Shown here piece by piece: positions 62,180 to 64,000 of a stretch of DNA of 64,000 nt (position 1 is the stretch's first letter; every line of letters starts with the position of its first letter). The stretch spans positions 32,593,424 to 32,657,423 of the forward strand of contig OZ021733.1 in NCBI GenBank assembly GCA_963978545.1, written 5' to 3'. A program made the translations under genes and the position numbers. This stretch comes from Linyphia triangularis (Eukaryota > Arthropoda > Arachnida > Araneae > Linyphiidae). A model generated the notes under the pieces. That model saw only the letters and a list, made by a program, of their open reading frames with translations, was not told the DNA's origin and ran no database searches.

Positions 62180-62725
62180 TTTCTTATTATTTCTTGATTT
62201 TAGAGGCTTTGTGGCGTGTTATGAGTTTCGCCTCTATTTATATATTCTAATAGATACTAATATTCTAAGTTTTATAATTCTACTCCAATAAAAATGCATT
62301 AGAATCGAGATTCAAATTTTTCGAACATTGCCCCCGTTAGGTGATTCGGAAGTGAAGATCTCGATTTTTAGATTTTTTCCTTTGTATACTTGTTAAACTT
62401 TACACGCAGACCAAATTTCATAGTTCTATCTCTGCTAGAAGTACCTTAGTCATTTGATGATCAGTGAGTGAGTTTTGGGTGGATTTCAAAATATGTCGTT
62501 TTCAGCCGTTTTGGAATTGATTATCTCGACTCGACAACCAATATAATTGGAGATTTGAAATTTAAGGGTTATACTCAAGTGGCTAACAGCTACCCGTAAA
62601 CAAAATTTCAGCTTTCAGAGATACTGTAATAAGCAGATATGAGAGGTCAAAATACTGCTGAGTGGCTTCCGGTAAAAGATGTCCGGCAGTGAACTTGGCG
62701 AGTGCACTGTCGTGCACCTAGATGT
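62180..62725. other. Complex non-coding block, probable old element
   Basis: Low-repeat, less AT-rich sequence without an open frame. Phrases such as GACCAAATTTCATAGTTCTA resemble TE-type dispersed repeats. GTGCACTGTCGTGCAC at 62702-62717 forms a short inverted repeat at its right edge. No second copy was seen in the window. Confidence 0.3.
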
Positions 62726-63055
62726 AAAACAAAAAAAATAACAGAATTTGTGCTTTTATAGTTAAAGAATAAATGAAAAAAAAAATAATAATGCTTAATC
62801 TATTCTAATGATGTCTCCGAAATGATTATAATTAAAACTCTTATCCTAAATGCATCTATGTATAATAAACTTATTTTAATGTGCGATATTTTGTGAATGT
62901 CATTTATTTTTATGTCTAAAAGAAGCACTTTTACATTTTATGTTAAATACTGAGCTAAAGCTTTGTACTCACAATACCTTTATACTTGGTGCTGTTTCTT
63001 ACGCATCTTCGAAATAAGTATTTAGAAGTCTCGAATTATTGATACTGTCACAATG

Positions 63056-63208
63056 GTTGTTTTCAGATTATCTGACGCCGTCAGCAACACGATGACACAT
63101 TTGACAAGCCAACATACATTTACAAACACCCAGGCCTTATACGGGACTCGAACCAGTAACCTCGCGGTCTAGGAGCTAGCACGCTAACAACTACACCGTT
63201 TGGTCGGC
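63056..63208 (-). mobile_element. tRNA-derived SINE (family 1), internally shortened
   Basis: On the minus strand it starts CCGACCAAACGGTGTAGTTG, has a B box GGTTCGAGTCCCG and ends CTGAAAACAAC. A perfect 13-bp duplication TACTGTCACAATG flanks it (63043-63055 and 63209-63221). About 20 bp of the body present in the 9.8-kb copy is missing. Confidence 0.94.
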
Positions 63209-64000
63209 TACTGTCACAATGAAACAGCTTATACAGATCATAGACTGAAGATAAAAAATTTCGCGGAAATTTTATTTTAATGCGATCTCAAAAAATCAAT
63301 CTAAAAAAAAAAAAAAAAAAAAATCGACCATTTTTGCACGAAAAATGTTTTAGCAAGAAATCTTATAATTTCCCTGATGAAACGAACTGTCCTCTCTGTC
63401 TAGGAAGCCCTTAAACAGACTGCGAATAATCACAGCTGACAGGATATGTTTAAGTGAGTATGAATTTGACAACGAGGAAAATCACTGCGGATAATTTCTT
63501 GATCAATTCGGAGGCATTGTTTCTAACTACAATGACAAGTTGCGTGATGACTTTTTAATAAGAGTCAACGTAATACATGGTCTTTTTTTAGACATGGTGA
63601 AAGGTTAGATTTTTGGGCTGACATATGTAAAGGTGTTTTGTTTTTTTAGATTAAAATTTTAGATTGACTTTTTAATAAGTAAAAGTAAAATTAATGATTT
63701 ATTTATACATCGCGAAAAGTTAGATTTATGGGCTCTCAACTGTGAAGGTATTTTGATTTTTAGATTTATGTTCTTTGATTAACTCTCAAAGAAGTTATTA
63801 AAAATTAAGGGTGATAATTTCCGTATTTATTATATTTCTCTTTTTCATTTAATCCATGCTATTCAATTTTCATAAGGCAAAACTTTCACAATATGATTAG
63901 CTTATTAGATTGTAGATTGATTGATATTAAAAAAAAAAAAACTAGGTACGGAGCCTAGGCCAATATCTGTAACAACGGCTGATTCACAACATTTCACATC

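Larger units (their letters stand above)
46455..64000 (-). other. grh: grh upstream intron (17.5 kb to the window edge)
   Basis: No further minus-strand exon with family motifs was recognised here, so this is presumably one large intron, though a poorly conserved N-terminal exon could hide. It contains repeats, a piggyBac-type element, a broken tRNA, a decayed multicopy gene, SINEs and a foldback element. Nothing specific is seen at 49670-50790, 52075-56310 (apart from poly-T near 54185-54210 and poly-A near 55070-55092), 57410-58120, 58330-59190 and 63225-64000. Confidence 0.7.

Overview
This window looks like about 64 kb from inside one large animal gene on the minus strand. Six small coding exons read in frame across about 38 kb and encode part of the CP2/Grainyhead DNA-binding domain. 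I identify the gene as grainyhead (grh). Exons in transcript order are 46454-46363, 41317-41247, 29651-29540, 29010-28916, 28673-28617 and 8082-7981. Every junction has GT-AG signals and matching phase, giving about 176 continuous residues. Upstream exons (N-terminus, activation domain) and downstream exons (rest of the DNA-binding domain, dimerisation domain) are not seen and probably lie outside the window.

Everything else is intron: very AT-rich, with introns of 242 bp to 20.5 kb, and heavily colonised by mobile elements and tandem repeats. The grh peptide is arthropod-like, and a decayed multicopy gene family at 56.3-57.4 kb is one I associate with chelicerate and other arthropod genomes. 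A spider or other chelicerate is my best guess, but the sequence alone does not settle this.

Layout: 1-7.98 kb is intron after the last visible exon, with two short hAT-type elements (4487-5105, 6002-6933), a duplicated microsatellite block and a coding-like fragment. 8.08-28.6 kb is a 20.5-kb intron with a TIR transposon carrying a nested tRNA-derived SINE (9560-10634), a second TIR transposon interrupted by a 0.5-kb palindrome (12066-13205), a hAT element with perfect 8-bp TSDs (13556-14221), a 1.7-kb element (22186-23878), a 220-bp AAAT array, a 260-bp block duplicated 473 bp apart, and a SINE. 28.6-29.65 kb holds three closely spaced exons. 29.65-41.25 kb is an 11.6-kb intron with several less AT-rich islands that could be regulatory, and a 2-kb degenerate tandem array carrying a tiny 42-bp truncated SINE insertion. 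41.3-46.4 kb holds one MITE and one truncated transposon copy. 46.45-64 kb is upstream intron with a TTAATATATTAA minisatellite, a piggyBac-type element with a broken transposase, half of a tRNA-Arg(UCU) gene, the decayed multicopy gene, two SINEs, a foldback element and a candidate regulatory block at 59.2-59.6 kb.

No rRNA gene, CRISPR array, intact tRNA or intact transposase was seen. Apart from grh exons, long open frames are repeat translations, antisense shadows or TE remains.
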